Origin: Sclerurus mexicanus
Lineage: Eukaryota > Chordata > Aves > Passeriformes > Furnariidae
Length of the DNA: 64,000 nucleotides
Assembly (NCBI GenBank): GCA_013396755.1
Contig: VWZF01006750.1
Location: 452,339-516,338, forward strand
Reading direction: 5' to 3'
In this document: piece by piece, positions 37,043 through 49,300 of the stretch
Position numbering within the stretch: position 1 is the stretch's first letter
Layout of the letters: each line of letters opens with the position of its first letter
Program-made: the position numbers and the translations under genes
Notes under the pieces: generated by a model
The model's database searches: none
The model's input: only the letters and a program-made list of their open reading frames with translations
What the model was told of the DNA's origin: nothing

Positions 37043-37204
37043 CTTTCTGAACTGAGTCTGGTGTCTCATAGGCTTCTGGTATTTCATTCTCTAATCCTCT
37101 GAGCGTGTCATCTGTTGTAGGAGCTTCAAAAGTTTCTCCATGCATTTCTTCCTTCACTTGCCAGTGGTCACTTATACGTTCATCTACATCTTCATGTCTC
37201 TCTC
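37043..37204 (-). CDS. ASPH: ASPH linker exon, 162 nt
   Basis: A phase 1-1 exon of 54 codons. It opens GERHEDVDERISDHWQVKEE, continues MHGETFEAPTTDDTLRGLEN and ends EIPEAYETPDSVQK. It is the largest linker exon of the catalytic and junctate-type forms and corresponds to the human region GEDLQQEDGPTGE...ETLEPEVSHEE by order, length and acidity, though identity is low. The acceptor is GACTAG; the donor is AAAG|GTATCT. It follows 37667-37741 across a 462-nt intron. Confidence 0.9.
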
Positions 37205-37666
37205 CTAGTCAGCAATGCATATTGTTAGTGAATACGTACTCTTTGGTATATTCTATTACCAGCAAGCATTCAATCTTCAGTATACTCTTCCTGTTTTCCA
37301 ACAAGTCTCCAAAGGGGATGGGGAGTGGGAGAGATGACTTGTCTGCACCTTGCAGCACTGTAAACCAAAAGTATCTGCACTGACTTGACAGGACCTTCTT
37401 TGCCCACAGTAAAGGTCATCACTGTTTGTACTCTATACAGTATATTGACCAAGTTTTTGTCAACTAACTGATTTAAGCTATTGCTTTAATCTCTGGGTAA
37501 GAGGCCACACTTTTAGGACTGAATTTTCTCAAAAATGACAAAAGAGCTTAGAATGTTTTGTGCAGGCAAAAGTACTTTAAGTGCATACCAAAACCAGACT
37601 GAGATACATCTAGCCTCTGCAAGTATTTATAAACTCTTCAGTGTTGTCTAAGTGTTAATGCATTAC
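37205..37666 (-). other. ASPH intron, 462 nt
   Basis: A short intron with no recognised element. Confidence 0.85.
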
Positions 37667-37741
37667 CAGGCTGGGAATGGAGAGCTTCATGAAGAACAGA
37701 CTGAATTTCCTCTTCCAATTCTACATCAGCAGTCTTGTGCT
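37667..37741 (-). CDS. ASPH: ASPH linker exon EHKTADVELEEEIQSVLHEA...
   Basis: A 75-nt, phase 1-1 exon encoding EHKTADVELEEEIQSVLHEA then LHSQP. It clearly matches human EDEAKEQIQSLLHEMVHAE (EIQSVLHE versus QIQSLLHE). The acceptor is CTTGTAG; the donor is CCTG|GTAATG. The short amphipathic helix is the best conserved piece of the linker, which helps fix the alignment of its neighbours. Confidence 0.95.
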
Positions 37742-39123
37742 CTACAAGGATTGTAAATTGCAGTGAAGGTAAGTGCAAAAGGTAATGTCTAAGCATCAGC
37801 TCAAGGCTTTACAGCCTTTAGTAGGCTCTATAAAGTTCTTATTCTGTTCTATAAAGTTCCCTATAGACTGATCTGATGAACCTGTCACACAATTACAAAA
37901 GAATAATTTTGTCTTGCTTACTCTTAAATATAGAAAGTATTGCATCAATCACATCAGATTTGTTCTGAAAATGAACTGAAAGAACACAGCATATTCTGCA
38001 CATATATTTTTCTCCAGAGCAGTAACAACTTCAGAAACTATTCAAACCAAGAACTATCATCTAAGTAATTATTTTTCTAACCATTATCTATTACTTTCCT
38101 ACAGTTTAGGCAGCAGCACTAGCGTGTCATATTTGACAACAAAATGCCACTTGCAGAAGTAGGGTCTTGTTGACTTTATAAACAGGGAAAACAGATACTA
38201 ACATTACAGTATCAAGGTCTTATTCTGTTATGAATTGCCAGAAGAAATCACAAACTGATTTCAGGGCAAGTGATTGTCATCTAGTACACCAGCCCAGGAC
38301 ATAAGAGGAATTTGAATTAAGTGTTGCCTTCATATGTCCTGAAATGAACACCCTACAGCATAAAAATTAGATCACAGCTGCATTTTCAAAAGATCTAAAA
38401 TGGTACCAATTATGGGGGGGAAAAAATGTAATGCAAGTCTTAAAACAAAATCTATATTCCATTTTACTGGCCATATGCTCCATATTTGTGATTTTATGTG
38501 TTCATTTATGTTCATATAAACATCAAGTAGGATAAGCCACTTCAGGAAACAGGAAGAAACACGTACTCTCTAAATAACACCAAAATGCAAATTGCATACC
38601 TGAAATGCGACAAGTATTTTTTCTTGAATTCCTCTTAAACCTAACACATTTTACTAGTACTATGGGACTTTTAAATTTATTTTTAATTTTTTTTCAACAG
38701 TATAAGCTCTACTTACTGTATTTACGACATACTATTCGTTTTACTGGAAAAGGGAATATTTGATTATGGTATGAAGTTGATTGTTAGGGGTTTTTTGGTT
38801 TACTTGTTTTTAAGGTGGAGAATCTGTTATCCTGAGTGGATACATGTAGCTAAACCACAACTGTACATCATCATAAAGTTATTCTGATGTGATATAGCTA
38901 CAATGGCAACGAGGGCTGATGAGTGTCTTCTAGACAGTAAAATTTTACACTTTTTATGGTCAGCGATTTATACAAAATTATCAACAGTGATTTCTGTTAA
39001 ATAAACTTCAGTAGACAAGCAACACAGAATCTAGGAAAGAGTTGGCACGCTAAAGATACAGAATTATCTTGCAAATGAAGCATCACGTCTTTTGTTTCAT
39101 CCATGGTTTATTCAAGGCCTTAC
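37742..39123 (-). other. ASPH intron
   Basis: A 1.4-kb AT-rich intron. It includes a G4T6-type tract (38789-38800). No mobile element was recognised. Confidence 0.8.
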
Positions 39124-39213
39124 CTGATTCGATATAGGACTTCTCAGCAGGCTGGACAGTCTCCTCAGATTCTGGTGGTGTTGGCTGTGCTGGGACAGAT
39201 CTTTCTTTAAGGC
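39124..39213 (-). CDS. ASPH: ASPH linker exon GLKERSVPAQPTPPESEETV...
   Basis: A 90-nt, phase 1-1 exon encoding GLKERSVPAQPTPPESEETV then QPAEKSYIES. It matches human GLKERSTSEPAVPPEEAEPH. When spliced to 59536-59604 it gives VLL-GLKERS, the start of the linker in full-length and junctate-type products. The acceptor is ATGCAG; the donor is TCAG|GTAAGG. Pro/Glu-rich and unstructured. Use of this exon instead of 46258-46302 is the choice between hydroxylase/junctate and junctin. Confidence 0.96.
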
Positions 39214-40109
39214 CTGCATTTTTCAGTTATAAAGTTAACTTTATGTTCCTTTTGATCTGATTCAGTTATAAACTAAGAAAGTTGTTTCAATTAAATTAAC
39301 TGACATTACACTCTCCAAAAATGAATTCAAACAATCGTAATTTCAGGGCTGTCCTGATAGCCAGTGATATATACAAAAACTAAAGTGTATTCAGAGAGTT
39401 AACAAATATATTTGGAAGAGAGACATACAACGAGAGAGGGAAAACCAGACAGAAATGTAAGCACTTGCCTTTATTTCAAAGTAACTGAACAAATTACTAT
39501 AGTATTCTCAACAGCTATTCACTATCCAGCAGAAAAATAGGCAGCAGGTTTTCTTCACTGTTTTCAATTTGGGCAAAAGGTGTGTCATATGACCAATTTT
39601 ATAGGTTCTATGAAGAATTTGAATTTTACAAAAAGCTTCACAGAAGGAGAAGAGGTATTTTAAATTCCTGTGTTACATCTTAGATGTGATGAACAGAACC
39701 ACAGTTCCTTCAGAATAAGGTACTCTGAATCTCCCGTTTCTTTTGACAATTAAATCACTACAGAAAAAGTATGACTGATGGAATTTCACCAGTAAGATGC
39801 TTACTATCAATATTACTGTCAATACCACAGAGTCTTTTTAGATGAAAACACAATGAAAAAAGCAACTAATAACTGCAATGATCAACACCTTGGTAAGAGA
39901 TAAACATAACTCTCAGATGTGAAATATTATGCCACGACTTAAGACAACATAAGCTCAAGAAGGTACTGGTATTAGACTAATTCTCCTCTCAAATCCACTT
40001 CAGCAAGGTTCAAGCAAGACTTATATATGAGGTTCAGACTGGGCACAAGAAAAAAATTACATACACACAGAGGTATCCACCCTGCATCCCTCTCTCCCCC
40101 AGACACAAG

Positions 40110-40297
40110 GGAAGTGAAATCAGTGGAAAAGGCTGCACAGAGAGGCTGTGCATTCCCATCCTTGTAAGTGTTAAAGACCACACTGGATAATGGCCAGAGT
40201 AACCTGGTCATTCCTCTGAAGTGACCCTGTTTAGAACAGGATGTTGAAATAAGGATCTCCTGAAGCCCCTTCCAAACAGCATACTTCTACAGTCCTG
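40110..40297 (+). mobile_element. CR1 LINE fragment
   Basis: Aligns by eye to the CR1 3' region: 'ggctgcacagagaggctgtgc', 'ccatccttgtaagtgttaaagacc', 'actggataatggcc', 'gtaacctggtc', 'gaacaggatgttg', 'ctcctgaagccccttcc'. Diverged and lacking a clear terminal octamer. Confidence 0.8.
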
Positions 40298-40727
40298 CAT
40301 CCATGGTCAATTAAAATAAGACTACCTTCTTAAAGAAACACACATACACACACTGCCCAAAGCAAACTAGTTTTTCAAGAGCTGTATGCAGAAATCAATA
40401 GAAAAATAATATTCAATAAAGCAGAGGCTATACTATAATGAACACTCCTGTACTGCTAACAATCTTGTAAAAATAACTCCAAAATGGAATAAACTAAGTA
40501 ATATATTTCAATTCAGTAAAATCAAAAAAAATGTAATTACCATGTTTCTAATGGAGTCAAACATATCTCAATACAAACAGGACTAGTATGCCTCAAACCA
40601 ATTTGTGTAAAACAGAGCATTATTTTATGCACCATGAGAAAAACATGTATTTATTTCAAGTAGTGGAAACAGAATACCAAAATTAATTCTATCTTTATTA
40701 TTGAAATTTAAACAATCTGAAGATAAG

Positions 40728-40769
40728 TAGTTATATACTACTTATATAAGTATATAAGTACTATAACTA
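40728..40769. repeat. AT-rich near-palindrome
   Basis: TAGTTATATACTACTTATAT followed by AAGTATATAAGTACTATAAC and TA reads almost the same on both strands across about 42 bp. It could form a cruciform, or be a deletion-prone intronic hairpin. Confidence 0.6.
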
Positions 40770-43690
40770 ACACTAATTCCACTATCATGGTGTCAAAATC
40801 AGAAGCTAGGAAAAAAAAAAGCCAAATTTACATTTAATTTCTGCCAAATTTTTTTCTGTGTCATTAAAAAAACCCCACATAACACATTAACAAATATTAT
40901 TAAGATATTCATTTTTTGCTGCAGGAATATTAATGGCTACAAAGGTAAGAAGCTACCTCCTCCTACAGACACCTTTGGAAGAAGACAAAACCAGTTACTT
41001 AATATCTGCCACCATCTCACACTTCAGAACCTGGAAGCAGAGAAACAGCCACTTTGCTTCTACACAGTTCACTTCTCTTACACATACACCCCTCTAAATA
41101 AGTCTTCACATCTTCCGATAACCCACATCTCTAATTCCAGGCAACTATTTGCTCTGCTTCATGAACAATAAATGGATTCAAAGTATTTCAAAAGACAGTC
41201 AATATTTCACAGCCAACAAGAACTATAGGAATTTACCAGGAAAGAAGGGACTAGCAAGAGGATTTCTTTATTTAGCTTGTGCATTACTACTTGTGCATTT
41301 AAAGCTTTTCATACACATCTATGATATTTATAATTGATTCTTATTCAACCCTCCTGAGCATACACTGCATTAAGCCATTTATTTTTTTGCAAGATACTAT
41401 TTTCTCTCTTATTTCTATTAAGTTGCACTCAGGTTTTACTTGTGTCTATTTTTTGAGTGTATGTGGTAACTCGCTGAATTATTTTAATTACAATAATATT
41501 TCACAGAGATATACAACAACACAACAGATCTCTGGGGGAAAAATATAATTTTATTGTGTGGCTATCTGTACAGCCTGGAGTGCTGCTCAAATAATATGTT
41601 CCTTGGAAAGAAAAAAAGCAACCCAACTCTTTTAGAACCAGATAAACTTTGGGTCACAGATACAATAATATGTTAATCAGAAAAGCAACTCATTACAGAT
41701 TTCACTTCCACACAGTTACAAGTTCTATCACTTTAGGGGAGAAAACAAAAAGTGATGTGCACTATGCCACTGTGCTACCATGCTTGAGAAGTGTGACTTG
41801 ACTGTTCCTCTGGTCAAATATGTATCTTAACACTTATCAGATCAAAGCTGAATAAATACATTTATCATTGCCAAAACCTAAAAGAGAATACTCATTATGC
41901 AAATGCATTTATTAGATCTTCATTCTGTCATATTTTCTGCTAAGCACTATAATGTTCACAACACACATCTCTTTCCTCCCTCTTCATGCATTTATGAATA
42001 TTTAGAAAATACCTTGGTATATTATCTCTGTTAATTATCACAGAACCTTAAGCTTCTATACCATTTTCCATATTTCTAACTCCAACTACTTCTCGTAAGT
42101 ATTTGAACAATGCTTCATTTCCTCTAAAACAAACAACAACAAAAAATCAGATCTTCTTAAGCCTTATTATCACATCTTATACTAGGGATCAAAGCATGTT
42201 ACAGACACGTATTGAATGGCTGAGATAAATGTATTGCCAACTGTTATACACAAAATTTTAGCAAAATCACAAACAGAATTAACCTTCAGGACATCTTCAA
42301 TCCTACATTACCATCCACATGCATATGCTCTTGCTCAATTTCTCTCCTTAGTTTTGTTTCTTTAAACTAATACTGCAGTATAACAAGAATAACTTAAACT
42401 TTTATTACAAATTTTGTTCAGAATCCTGTGTAATTATATTATGCAATTGTATGCTATATACTTGCTTCCAAGTTTATTTAAAAAATATTAATTTCCAAAT
42501 AAAGGCAAGTATAGATTCAATAACATACTGAAATATCTCTAACATCTCTGCAGAAATGTTTTGTAACTTTATTCTAATGAGACTGCTGGATAAATTCTTT
42601 CTTGATGCTAAAAATACTTTAGTTGTAAGAGCAAACTAACACAGTATCTTGCTTATAGAAGTATCATGCACTTGAAAAGTGTTGAAGAAAATAACAGTTG
42701 CAAAAATATACTGTTCTCTATTAAGTTGTTCTCTAAACAAGTTCAACCACAGAGTAGTACAGAGTAGTAGTAGCATACCACTTCTTAAATGTAAATGGAA
42801 TCCAACAATACTTATCAATGGTAAAATAGATGGCCTAATTTGAAGTAGTACTCATTACCCAAGCACTTGGAAAACTTGGAAAAATCAGGACACACTTAAC
42901 TGAAAAGTGACAATGAATCAAGCTTTCCAAACCAAATAGAGCTGAATAAATAAATAAATAAATAGAGGATGGAAGAAGAGCAGAAGGTATTTTCATGTGA
43001 TCAACAGACATATTGGTTGAGTATATGCTGAAGTCTCATAAATAAGTGCAACACTAAAGTTGATTTGACTGTGCATAAAACAGTTTTCTCAGGGAAAAAA
43101 AGTAGTTTTCCTAGGGAACGAAGTTTAGCAGAGAATAATTTAGATTTATTCATAAGTACTTATGATACTACAGTCCATTAATGCTCTTCTTGGTTGTTTC
43201 TTTGAAATAGGAATACTTTATGTGTGAGTTTCCTCTATATACATTCAGATAATTCTCTTAATATTGCTTTTAAAATTGCATTTCATATACAATACTAAAC
43301 TCCCATCTCCACATCAAGAAAATAGTATCTAAATACAAGGAAATGAGGAAGGGGAAAAAAAACCCAACCAAAAACCCCCAGACCCATACTTAGTGGACGC
43401 TTGAAGTAACTGGCATCAATTTGACATGTGAATGTTTGCAATACACATTGGTAGCCAGGCACACTAACATATGTACATACTTGAGTTTCACAGCAGATGT
43501 TTCTGTTTTGCATTTACAGTACCAGTACACACTGAACAGTTTTTAAAAAAATTATTATATATAGCCTTTTTCCATACTTATTTCCAGAAAACATTATTTT
43601 CTTGCTTACTGACATATTTACCACATTCATATAATTATGCTGAATTTCCCATTCTTGAGGTCTGTTCCTCATTAGCAGACCAGGAACTGT

Positions 43691-44034
43691 TTATTTCTTT
43701 TCTTTCTTGTCTTCCTTGGATTGGTTTTTAACTATCTTTTTTGTTTCTTTGTCTTTTCCCACCTGAATAGTACCATCCTTTTCACTGGCCGATTTTTTTG
43801 TAGTCTCCTTGGATTTTACATTTTTGTCTAGGCCTCTTTCCTTTCCTCTGTCTCTTTTGGACTTGTCAGAATCTTTCTTTAATTTATTCATATCAACAGC
43901 TTTCTTGTCCTTTCGATCAGTAGCATCTTTTCCTTTTCTGGCTTTCTTTTTTTCTTCTTCATCTTTGATTTCCTGCTTCTTGGAGTCCTGCTTCTCCCTT
44001 AATTTCTTGAGTGGTTCTTTAATAGCTTCTTTTA
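43691..44034 (-). CDS. ASPH: junctin-specific terminal exon (Lys/Glu-rich luminal tail)
   Basis: From 44034 the frame is G|TA AAA GAA: VKEAIKEPLKKLREKQDSKK and on to ..NQSKEDKKEKK with TAA at 43691-43693, 113 codons plus stop. The opening VKE..KE.LKK matches human junctin VKELTKEELKKEKEK, and the whole tail is KEKE-type (alternating Lys and Asp/Glu), the part that binds calsequestrin and the ryanodine receptor in the SR lumen. The C-terminal end is not alignable with the remembered human ending. The acceptor CTAAAAAG is purine-rich and weak, consistent with muscle-regulated use. It follows exon 46258-46302. An AATAAA overlaps the stop codon. Confidence 0.95.
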
Positions 44035-46257
44035 CTTTTTAGTTTTTCATTTAAAAAAGAGGAAATGTTCAATAAGAGAACCATTCTTAGATCACAAAAC
44101 ATCTAATGAACAACTATCTAAAAGCTTTGATCAAATTCTTGTTTAATGTTTGTTAGATGCCAATTTAAACTTGTATAATTAACTTTTAAGCTTTAAGCAA
44201 TTTAAACAAATTAGTTTTGACTTCTAGCAGTATCTCACACCATGCAGCAAGCCAATAACTTCAGCTTATATTTCAGCTGCATCTGAACGAAGCATCAATT
44301 TAGTGAAAACCATGCCTCTATTATCTTACTTCTGCAGAATGCTAAAACCACTTTTGTCTGTGAGCATGAAAATCACAGTAAATTTTGAATCTTTGGCAAC
44401 ACTATGACAATTGCAGGAGTTAAAGTGTTAGAATACAAACACATAATGCAACATTTTACTGATGTTGCTACCTTGTATTAAGCAAAGACTGAAAAAATAT
44501 ATCTGAAGTACATATTTTTCAAGAATAAGAAATAAATACACAACAATTAAGAAGAAACAGTCATGTCCTGGTGAATTAAATCAACTCCAAAAGAGTTAAC
44601 TGGGTTTGACCATACTGAGTGAAATTGAAGTAATAATTGTAAATTAATTCTTACAGCTTTGCTTTTCAGTTATCAGTAACACTCTTTTGTTTGTTTTACT
44701 TCTGGAGTTGTCTTGTGCTTATTTTCCCCATTTCAATTCACATTTGGCTGTGACATAGTATCTAGATACTACATCAAAAGAAAAGTCAGAACGTAAACCT
44801 TGAAATTTTGTTCAATATGTTTAATATTCAATATTTACTTCCATTTTGTCTAGAGTTTTGAAAAAAATTGTCATTATTAGCACCATTCTCCAGAATAAGG
44901 AATTTTTAACTCAATGAAATTTAGATTTTTTTCCCCATTAAGTTTCTGTACATAACATTTGATTTAATTTTAAAATTAATACTCCCACATTATTGATAAA
45001 AAATAATGATTATCATACATAAACAGCTCTATTTTTATTCAGGCTTTTGAGAGAAATTGCAGTCTGCAGTGGCAAAAAGCAGGTAAGTGAGATTTCTGTA
45101 ACATCTGTCTCTAACTGCTGTGTAACATTGCTGTGGAGTGAACAACTCAATCACATAGCTCAGTCTAAAAGGAATGACATCATATTTCCTTCCAAATGGT
45201 TTTTGACATAAAACATTTGACATGAAACATTTGAAACATTTCTTCATTCTCATATCAAACATTCAAAAAGAATCCAAAACCCAGGAATTAATTGCTATAT
45301 GTTATTTATTACATTCTTAGAAACGCGCAATTTGCAACCAAGTTATACCAAGCATAACGTGGAACAAATGCTAAAAAATCCCCTCAGTAAACACACTTTC
45401 TTTCTCATAAAAGTTTGTATAAAGAGCAAGTCTGCATTTTTCACATACTGCTAGAAAAAACACCTTAACGTCTAAATGTCTTTGATGCAACAAAGAAACT
45501 GGGTTGTTTACAAAGCCCCATGCTAAGATACAGCATAACTGAGCAGATCTAAAAAGTTAAGCACCTGAAGTACATCTGGTAGCCTGATGTTTTGCACAGG
45601 CTAATCAACTTTTTTGTCTCTCAACATATTTAAAACCATTATGACTTGTTCATACAGCAATGTAATTATAAGTAAATATGAAGCCTAAATTGGTTGCAAA
45701 CTACCCTACTTTAAGCTTTTAGAAAATGCGTATCATCACTGCGATCAATCCTGCAAACAATATTAAAGGGGAAGCTTTTGAACTTTGCATCTATTTCTCA
45801 TCCCATAAGAAAGAATTAGATAAAAACGTTTAAGCACAGACTTAAGTAGAATTGAGGCACTCAGGTCCAACTACAATACAGTAATAGTATCATGAATTCA
45901 TGAAAGATAACTAAAAGAGGATTTCACACAGAGCAAAATCTTACTTAAAAACATGCAGAATATAAAATTATCAGGAACTACTTACAATCCAAACAAGACA
46001 ATTGTTGTAAAAAAATTCTCACAAACAAAATATAATCTCTAGTTAGAAAAGCACTTGCATTGCCATTAAATTAAACTCAGTAGTAAAAAAACTTACTGAA
46101 AAATTGCAAGGATAATAGTTTGCTGCACCACTAGACAACACTTAGCCAACATAGTATTAGTAACCATTATTATAACCTGCAATTGCTATTTGCAATGCAC
46201 ATGCATTCCATATATTATTGACATAAAGTTCTGCATGAAAAAGAACACCAAAAATAC
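44035..46257 (-). other. ASPH intron (between junctin exons)
   Basis: 2.2 kb with no mobile element recognised. AT-rich intron only. Confidence 0.8.
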
Positions 46258-46302
46258 CTTTGAGTTTAGTTTTTTTCTTGGCTACCCCTCCTGGCTCCTC
46301 AC
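46258..46302 (-). CDS. ASPH: junctin exon GEEPGGVAKKKTKLK
   Basis: A 45-nt, phase 1-1 exon encoding GEEPGGVAKKKTKLK. It matches human junctin EGPSGVAKRKTKAK. It joins 59536-59604 (VLL) upstream and 44034 (VKEAIKE) downstream. The acceptor ATTAG|GTGAGG is noteworthy because the exon itself starts with a donor-like GTGAGG. The donor is AAAG|GTATTT. Confidence 0.95.
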
Positions 46303-49300
46303 CTAATTTGTTGCAAAATGGAAATAGGTTATGAACATGTCCTTGATGTTCAACGAACTCTACATAAAATTTCCCAACTTGCCATGCTATGTAAAAAATT
46401 AATTTTATATAGCACACTTTAATGCTATGGTGAGATACGAAACGTTAACTCATTAATATTAAAGCACCTTCAGTTGCAAGACCACCACAAGTACTGATAT
46501 GAAAGACTAATTAATCAAAAAAAAAGCACCACATTACCAGATGCATGCTACTTGTGATGCTTCTTAACTTCTCAGAGCTAGTTCAGTTCTCTCCAGACAG
46601 CTGAAACGTCGTTATGACCAACACCCCCAGCTGATTTCTCTGTGAGGTATTTGTCAGTTCTCTCTCAAACCCACTAATTCACATTTCTATAAAATTTTAT
46701 AAATATTTTATAAACATATTAACTCAAAAGATCTTCCAGCACATAGGTATTGCAGATTATATAATTTGACTATTTTCTGACAATGAATTACAACATATGT
46801 TTCTTTACCAAGAGAAAATAAGTGTTTAGTCAAAGGTATTGCTCAGATTCCAAAAAGCAGTTGTCATTTCATTTCAGTAAACATACTAACTGCATTACTT
46901 CAGACTATTTAAGACTGCTAAGATTTTTATTAAAAAAAAAATAAATCCTACTCTCCAAAGTCAGGTGCTGCTCTCTTTCCCCACTGTAGCTAACGGAAGC
47001 TGAGGGCATTCAACATCTTGATTGTGCTTTATACCTAGTTCGACAAGAAGCATAAAGGCAAAAGCCTTTCCAAAAATATAAATAATAATTACTTGCATCT
47101 TTTTAATACCATAAAAAGAGACTGGATTATCACGATCATGATGCTGTGGATTAAGACCTAAATCCCACAAACACTACAATTTTAATCAGAAATCACATGT
47201 ACATTGCTACCCAGAAGTCAACTAGAAAGTAAAGAAAATTTGAAAAGTTAGGGAAAATACATATTTTTAAGTACATACATAATCTTATTAAACTGGAAAA
47301 GATATTCCCATGTCTCAATATTAGGCTTCTCATTCAGACACACAAAGCACCTATATTGGACATCTGCACCTTGAGCTTCAGTTTTCAGAAAACAGTAAAT
47401 ACCCAAACTGTGTCATAATACATCAATATTTATTCAGAAAAAACCAAAACAAACAGAATTTTGATAACATACACAAAAAATAAAATCATAAATTTGAAAA
47501 ATATAGTATATACAGTCATTTTAGTCAACTTGCACCTAATTTCTATATTACATGTTTTCAAAATATCAGGCATTGACATTATGGTCAAAATTGCTTTAAA
47601 AGCGGGCTAGCCAAGTAAAAATACAATTTTTAGATTAATTTCCTCAAAAACGCATACCTGGGAATTCAAGTCTTTTTAACCACTTCCCTCACAGATTACC
47701 ACCACTGCTGAAGTCCAGAGCTCTGACTGGACTACAATCATTATTCAATCTCACTACTTCTAAGCAGTGCATGGAAGAATAAGTTCATATAAAAGGAAGA
47801 ATAGTCTCCAACTTTGTTGTACTACAGCATCAGTGAAAATCTAAACAATAAAAGGTACTCAGTAAAGTTGCACAAAGCCATACTTAAATTTTCAGCTCCT
47901 CCCTTCTTTTCACACTAGAATTAAGTGTTACTGGATATTTTAAGATACACTCTTAAAAGCACGTATTTACGAGGAAAACTGGAAAATTTTACAAAGATCA
48001 GAATAGACAAACATTATCATACAGATATTTCAAATTCTTTTAAAATAAAAGTATATGCACTACACTGAAAGATTAAAAACACTTTGTTCACTGACTACTG
48101 ATATCTCACTTGCTAAATATTCAGATGAGCAGTAATTTGTTTCAATCTGCTTTTATACAATGAATAGTAGTAAGGTTCTCATCAAATTATCAATTCATGA
48201 AATAATTCCATAAATCATGTATAGATTAACATTATTAATAGACCTATTTACAGGAAAGTATGTAAAATATTTCAAAATCTTAATATTATGTAATAATCAC
48301 AAGACAGAAATCTTGCTGCATCTTGATTTACACCTGGCCTGGGTCCCTACAAGGACTCCAGCAAATGTTTCACCTGCCCAGTTAGCAGATGAAAGTCCAG
48401 TTAGCTGAAGCAAGGCATGGGTGCAAAACACCTGGTTTTCCAAGACAGGAATGTTCTGCACAGAGTCTGGCATCTAAGTAAATTCATGGCAAAGACTTAA
48501 GCTCTTACAGCCTTCAGGCAACAAATCAATGTCCAAAATTTTATACATCACGTAGTTGAACCTGTGGATCCTTGTTCTAAGGTCCAATTCAAGTGTCTTC
48601 ACACTTGTTTTGAGCTAGTTTTAAAGCTCCTTCTTTTTTCCACTCAATCCTACATTATAAATGTTCAACGCTGGCAACACAAGAAAAGACATAGAATTTA
48701 TAACTACAAATACGGTTGTAATGGAATGTCAGAAACGGCTACTATTGGAGTCAGTGAATTAAAAAGTAGACTTAAAAATTAACATAGCTGGATAGGTTTT
48801 CAATATTTTCCAAATAACTGCTTTTAATAGTCATTCTAAACACTAAATATTATGGTCAGAATGGTTATTTTCACATAATGCTCAATGGTAGTCAACTTGG
48901 TATCGTAAGTGATTCTTTGAAGCTTAGGAATATTAGAAAGCATTCTTATTCTGCAACAAAATCCAGTCATTTCCTTTATTTTTCCCCATAAAAATCTTCA
49001 AGAATATTCTCCACAACAATTCCAAGTGAGAGCACAGATTTAGAATTTCCGAATCAAAAGAAAAATATATAAATACTATTTTTATTCAGAAAGATAAGCA
49101 TTGCAAAACAAAAACAGATAAAAGCACTGTCTTTGAGCAGTTTCCCAGATGTTGACAGATAACATTCCCACATTTAATGATACTGAAAAGCCTGACATAT
49201 GCAAATTCTATTTTAATCACTTAATAATCCTGAAAACTTTAATAGTTTTGCTAGACAAAAAGCTTTGCCATGCAAAAAAATTCCTATAAATCAATTTCAC

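Larger units (their letters stand above)
39214..43690 (-). other. ASPH intron / junctin 3' UTR region
   Basis: Downstream of the junctin stop this must include the junctin 3' UTR. Minus-strand AATAAA signals occur at 43690-43695 (overlapping the stop) and 43145-43150. Further down are a CR1 fragment (about 40110-40297), an AT palindrome (40728-40769), an (AATA)n run at 42946-42965 and otherwise AT-rich intron. Confidence 0.65.

Noticed and set aside
42946..42965. (AATA)n run as a polyadenylation cluster
   Set aside because: It is on the plus strand, opposite to the gene, and is a simple tetranucleotide repeat.
47645..47720. Exon-like segment with donor CAG|GTATGCG on the minus strand
   Set aside because: In phase 1 it meets a stop after nine codons, and no homologous linker sequence is present.
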